From positions 1 through 18,474 of the forward strand of contig CAKPPL010000017.1 in NCBI GenBank assembly GCA_934177555.1: a stretch of 18,474 nt of DNA, given 5' to 3'. Under the pieces are notes generated by a model. The model was not told the DNA's origin, did no database searches, and saw nothing but the letters and a program-made list of their open reading frames with translations. Origin of the DNA: an uncultured Clostridia bacterium (GTDB lineage Bacteria; Bacillota; Clostridia; TANB77; CAG-508). The translations under genes and the position numbers were made by a program. Of the stretch, positions 14,314 through 18,474 are shown one piece after another; position 1 is the stretch's first letter, and every line of letters starts with the position of its first letter.

Positions 14314-17300
14314 TTATTCTACAATAAAATTAATAGTTTTTTCTGTATACTCGTTATTACTTTCATCATATAAAGTGATTACAGTTCTATACATTCCTGA
14401 CTCTAAATCACTATTTATTTTTAATACATTATTTTCTTTCAAATTTATACTTTCTATTGTATTAGGAACTATTGTATTTTCTATGTCAGTATATGTAAAT
14501 ACAGAAGTTCTTTTTTGTAATTTTATTTTTATATAAGGATTATCTAAATCTCCTTTTTGTATTTTAATTTCTAATGATTTATTCTTATTTTCTTTATTAA
14601 ATATCTGTAATTTATCTGAACTTTCTCCATTATTTGTGATTTTAGCATCTAATCCATAATTATCTTTTTTAATTATTTCAAATTCATATACATTTTTCAT
14701 CATATTTTTTTGTAGCATTGTTCCATCTTGTGTATAAGCTTCTATTATAATTTTGTAATTTCCTTCTTTTAATTTTGAGCTTTCTTGAATTACATTTTCC
14801 ATATCAAATTCTATATCAAAATCTTCATTAAAACTATTTTTAGTTATTGTTCCTATTGTACTTATTATATAATTCAAATCTGATTTTTGTTGAACACCGT
14901 TAATTTTCACTAATGTTCCATCAGGAATATTAATATTTTCTCCATTTTCATTTTGTAATTTTATTTTTATCGCTAAATTTTTATTTATATCAGTATCATA
15001 TGTTGAACTATCTGATATTGAATCCATATTAATATTTCCACTTAATTTTATATTTCCATTTTGTAAATATTTTGTTTTTTCTAATACTGCATCATATGTA
15101 ATATTTCTTTTTGATTGTATATTCATAATATTTATTGCTATATCTTCTGGTTCTTTTATTTGTTCCACTATATCTCTAATATTTAATAATATATTATATG
15201 TTTTATTAGTTTCTAAATAATTTTCTGAATCTGAAAAATCTAATATAAATCTAAATTGCTCACTATATGTATACATTAATGTTACTGAATTTCCAGTAGA
15301 TTCATTTGCAACATTTGTTATTTCAGTATATTTTTGATTATTATTTTCTATATCTTCAAATTCATTTAACTTTATTTCTGTTTCATTTTCTTTTGTTATA
15401 TATTTATATAATTTTTGTTCATTATTTTGTGTTACTACCATTATTAATTTTGTATTTTTAGGTATATTTACTTGCTCTTCTCCAGATTTTATTATTATAC
15501 TTCTCTCTATATTTTGATATTTTTTTCCTAGATTTTCATCTTTTTTAAATTGATAATTTATATCAAAATTAGCACTTATTTGTCCATCTTGCATTATTTT
15601 TATATTACTTGTATTCCAATTTTCCACTGATGTATTAAGTTTCTTTCCCTCTTGAAGTATAATTTGCTCTGTTAGATTTTTATCTATTATTATATCATTA
15701 TTTATATAATATTGCATAAAATCATCTTTTTGTTTATATTTAATTGTGTATTCTGTCTCTCCACTTACTAATGCTGATGCATCAGTTGTATCTGGATTTT
15801 CTGGTGTTGTTCCATATACTTTTAAATATGGATTATCTTCTCCACCTTTTATTTTGTATGATTCATTTTCATACATAAGAGGATTTAAAACTAATATTGT
15901 TTTTCCTGTTATATTTCCTTTAATTGTTAAACATACTTCACTATCTAAGTATAGTTCTCCTCCACCTTCAAAATTCCCTGATATTTCTCCTGGAGCAGAT
16001 ATTTTTAAACCACTCTCATTTGGTATATATAAATTTTCTACTGATTTTATTCCAAGTAAGTTTCCATTACTATCTTTATTTGTTAATAATACATAACTAT
16101 TTTCAAAATATACATTTGTAGCTCTATCTATACCATTCATTGTCTTGTATTTTGCTGTTGAGTTACCTGTCCAATAATTTTTAAATGTTACATTTATTGT
16201 CTTTTGTACTGAACCAAGTGTTATTGATCCATAATTTTCAACATGTGTATTTATTCCTTGTATTTTAACTGTTGCTGTTCCATATACTGTTATAAAGTCT
16301 GATGCATCTCCATCATTATCTGCATCATCTCCTCTACCTCCACCATAAAGTAATTCTGTTATATCTAAATTAGAATTATTTTCATCTCCTATATTTACTA
16401 TTGTATTGCCTTGTACTCTTCCTAAATTTCCTCCTCCAAAAACATTTTTTATTGTTCCTGAATTGACTGTAATTTTAGTATCACCATTAATATTTCCAGA
16501 ATATCCTCCTCCATATACATCTGAAATCTTTGAATTTGTAATTATTAGTTCTGTACTTCCAAATACATCTGCTGCATTTCCTCCTGCTAATACATTTCCT
16601 GTTATATCTGAATCTTGTATTACAACATTTGTATTTTTCTTTATTATTCCAACATTATCTACATTTGGTGAATAAATTAAATATTTATCTTTATCTATTC
16701 CATTAGTTTCTTTTAAAGATTCATCATTACTCCATTGAAAATTCTGTGAATATGCATAGTTTTTATATCTACTATTCTCATTTTCACATTTTACATTTGT
16801 AATATTTCCATTACTATCTTTTAAAGCTGTATAAATTGGAGCTGTATAACCATTTTTGTCTTGTGGATAATATACTTTTACAGATGATGGTTTTGTTACC
16901 CCATCTCCACCTCCATACACAGAACCATATATTACTGTATTATTTTTTACTGTAACATATGTATTTCCTTCTACTGTTGCAAGTGAGCCACCACCATAAA
17001 CATTTCCTTTTTGAGAATTTCCTTTTTCTCCAATTATACTTTCATCTATTGTAATATTTATATCATTTTCAACTACTGCTAATGACAAATATGTATATAA
17101 ATAGTATCTTGTATAAGTCAAATAATTTGGATTATTGCTAACCCATCCTATTCCTTTATAAATAGCTATACATATATATTCTGTATTTTCTTGTATAAAT
17201 GGGAAAGCTTCTGCTGGATTTTTCCAACTCCAATCTGTATCATAATCTCCATTATTTTTATTTTTTATCCTATTAAACTCACTATCTGTTGGGTAATATG

Positions 17301-18474
17301 TTTCATCCTGCCAATTTGTTTCACTTTGTGATTTTGATATATTTATTGGTACTTCTAATGTCTGAGTTCCACCTGTTCCACTACCAAACACATTTCCTAA
17401 TATTTTTGAAGATTTAACAGAAATTGTTACATTTCCTCCATTTTGAGATTCATTATCTTTTACATTTCCATTATATCCTCCACCATATAAATCTCCATTT
17501 ATTATAGAGTTTGTTACATTCATATAAATATTTCCGTATGTGGTTGCTGTAAAATCACATCCTCCTCCATATACATTTGCTATATTAGTAGCTCCTAATA
17601 TATCTACATATGCATCTCCTGTTAACGTACCTGATTTAGCTCCACCATAAATATTAGTTATTTTAGGATTTGTTGTTATATTACTTGTTCTATCACCTAT
17701 TACTACAATTTCTCTTTTTCCAATAGATTTTGTATTCATTCCAAAGCTTCCACCATATATACTTTGGATTTTTCCACCTGTTACCGTAATTTTTATATTC
17801 TGACTAATTATTGAATTTGAATTTTCATATAATGCTGTTGTTCCTAATGTGATATCTGTATTTATAATAGCATTTTTTCCCATATACCAATGTAAATCAT
17901 AATTATATTTTTCAACTAGTTGTGGTGTTGACCATGAAGTTTGCCATGAAGGAAATGTTCCTCCATTTAATACTACTGTTTGAACTGCATTAGTTCTTAA
18001 AACACTAAATCCACTAGCATTTGCTCTTTGTGTAAATTCTAAAAAGGCATTCTCTTCTCCACAAAATGATGTTTCAGATCCTATTGTTACTGGTGATACT
18101 TGTTGTGGTCTTTTATTATTTGGAACAGCTCTATAATATACATTATCTATTCTTACTGAATTATATACACTATCATAATATCCATATCCACTTACATATA
18201 AATTATATTGTTGTTTATTATAACTTTTAAATGTTACACTTGGTGAATATAAATTACCTTTTCCTGAGTCTTTCAATGAAATCTCACCATTTTCTGTATA
18301 CATTCCAACATAGCCCCAATATCTTTGTTGTGCTATATAGTCTCCAAAAATATAATTTTTACTTTCATCAAATGTTTGTCCATCATAAATATCATAAAAT
18401 TTAAAATAATTTTCCTGTTTTGAAGCATTATCACTAGATTTTACATAATCTAAATCTCCTGTAAGCATTATTAC
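14314..18474 (-). CDS. Very large surface protein with YGGG repeats (5' end outside window)
   Basis: At least 1,384 residues are visible. The frame stays open to the right edge (GTA ATA before the ATG at 18468) and no signal peptide is seen, so the true start is probably beyond the window. From ATG 18468, residues 1-220 are aromatic-rich (YVSGYGYYDS), perhaps a lectin-like domain. Residues 224-730 contain about eleven units of the form I-x-NVYGGG-x2-G-x-V-x-G-T-x-V-x-I-x-NS-x-I, suited to a stacked beta-helix. An Asp-rich loop (DDADNDGDASD, 714-724) could bind calcium. Residues about 750-1384 are strand-rich, probably Ig-like domains. No LPXTG motif or membrane helix is at the C-terminus (TINFIVE). 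It is probably an adhesin or other extracellular structural protein, first of a three-gene set. Confidence 0.85.
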   Translation of the reverse strand, partial: VIMLTGDLDYVKSSDNASKQENYFKFYDIYDGQTFDESKNYIFGDYIAQQRYWGYVGMYTENGEISLKDSGKGNLYSPSVTFKSYNKQQYNLYVSGYGYYDSVYNSVRIDNVYYRAVPNNKRPQQVSPVTIGSETSFCGEENAFLEFTQRANASGFSVLRTNAVQTVVLNGGTFPSWQTSWSTPQLVEKYNYDLHWYMGKNAIINTDITLGTTALYENSNSIISQNIKITVTGGKIQSIYGGSFGMNTKSIGKREIVVIGDRTSNITTNPKITNIYGGAKSGTLTGDAYVDILGATNIANVYGGGCDFTATTYGNIYMNVTNSIINGDLYGGGYNGNVKDNESQNGGNVTISVKSSKILGNVFGSGTGGTQTLEVPINISKSQSETNWQDETYYPTDSEFNRIKNKNNGDYDTDWSWKNPAEAFPFIQENTEYICIAIYKGIGWVSNNPNYLTYTRYYLYTYLSLAVVENDINITIDESIIGEKGNSQKGNVYGGGSLATVEGNTYVTVKNNTVIYGSVYGGGDGVTKPSSVKVYYPQDKNGYTAPIYTALKDSNGNITNVKCENENSRYKNYAYSQNFQWSNDESLKETNGIDKDKYLIYSPNVDNVGIIKKNTNVVIQDSDITGNVLAGGNAADVFGSTELIITNSKISDVYGGGYSGNINGDTKITVNSGTIKNVFGGGNLGRVQGNTIVNIGDENNSNLDITELLYGGGRGDDADNDGDASDFITVYGTATVKIQGINTHVENYGSITLGSVQKTINVTFKNYWTGNSTAKYKTMNGIDRATNVYFENSYVLLTNKDSNGNLLGIKSVENLYIPNESGLKISAPGEISGNFEGGGELYLDSEVCLTIKGNITGKTILVLNPLMYENESYKIKGGEDNPYLKVYGTTPENPDTTDASALVSGETEYTIKYKQKDDFMQYYINNDIIIDKNLTEQIILQEGKKLNTSVENWNTSNIKIMQDGQISANFDINYQFKKDENLGKKYQNIERSIIIKSGEEQVNIPKNTKLIMVVTQNNEQKLYKYITKENETEIKLNEFEDIENNNQKYTEITNVANESTGNSVTLMYTYSEQFRFILDFSDSENYLETNKTYNILLNIRDIVEQIKEPEDIAINIMNIQSKRNITYDAVLEKTKYLQNGNIKLSGNINMDSISDSSTYDTDINKNLAIKIKLQNENGENINIPDGTLVKINGVQQKSDLNYIISTIGTITKNSFNEDFDIEFDMENVIQESSKLKEGNYKIIIEAYTQDGTMLQKNMMKNVYEFEIIKKDNYGLDAKITNNGESSDKLQIFNKENKNKSLEIKIQKGDLDNPYIKIKLQKRTSVFTYTDIENTIVPNTIESINLKENNVLKINSDLESGMYRTVITLYDESNNEYTEKTINFIVE
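16279..17799 (-). repeat. Eleven imperfect YGGG protein repeats within the large surface protein
   Basis: Successive units carry SIYGGS, NIYGGA, NVYGGG, DLYGGG, NVFGSG, NVYGGG, SVYGGG, NVLAGG, DVYGGG, NVFGGG and LLYGGG. Most are followed by G-x-V/I-x-G-x-T and a short beta strand. Two long insertions (about residues 370-470 and 525-610) interrupt the array. On the plus strand the repeats show as recurring CCTCCACCATA-like words. The DNA copies have diverged, so recent expansion is not obvious. Confidence 0.75.

Noticed and set aside
16279..17799. CRISPR array or DNA tandem repeat
   Set aside because: The recurring CCTCCACCATA-like words are codons for YGGG in one continuous reading frame, at irregular spacing and with diverged flanks.

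Overview
The window is very AT-rich (by eye about a quarter G+C). It has strong purine-rich Shine-Dalgarno sites, standard stop codons, a Gram-positive PolC replicase and a clostridial-style prepilin. This points to a low-GC Firmicute, most likely an anaerobic, gut-type clostridium; genus cannot be fixed from the sequence. Almost everything is on the minus strand. The exceptions are an HtrA-type protease (758-1876) and a small ribbon-helix-helix protein (10870-11205).

Left part (1-2972): a type IV prepilin-like gene runs off the left edge on the minus strand. It diverges from a membrane-anchored HtrA serine protease. Between them lies a 169-bp segment bounded by a perfect 20-bp inverted repeat, with a good sigma-A promoter inside that currently points at the pilin gene. 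This is the layout of an invertible promoter. A shared hairpin terminator separates the protease from a convergent gene of unknown function (1904-2794).

Middle (2973-10760): a TetR-family regulator and an AMP-forming fatty acyl-CoA ligase form an operon with its own promoter and a palindromic candidate operator. Upstream of that promoter, 5398-5491 holds six DnaA-box-like 9-mers with no dnaA gene nearby. Next come a DUF1294 membrane protein and a long PolC with two tandem OB-fold domains where one is usual.

Right part (10870-18474): after the ribbon-helix-helix gene, a minus-strand run reads (in transcription order) a very large exported protein with about eleven 'YGGG' repeats (5' end beyond the window), a small membrane-anchored exported protein, a helical cytosolic protein, D-alanine-D-alanine ligase, and a small protein of unknown function. 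The first three look like one surface-structure module. The ligase may share the transcript or start separately.

I saw no rRNA, tRNA, CRISPR array, transposase or recombinase. The best leads are the candidate invertible promoter, the DnaA-box cluster, the doubled OB fold in PolC and the uncharacterised YGGG-repeat surface locus.
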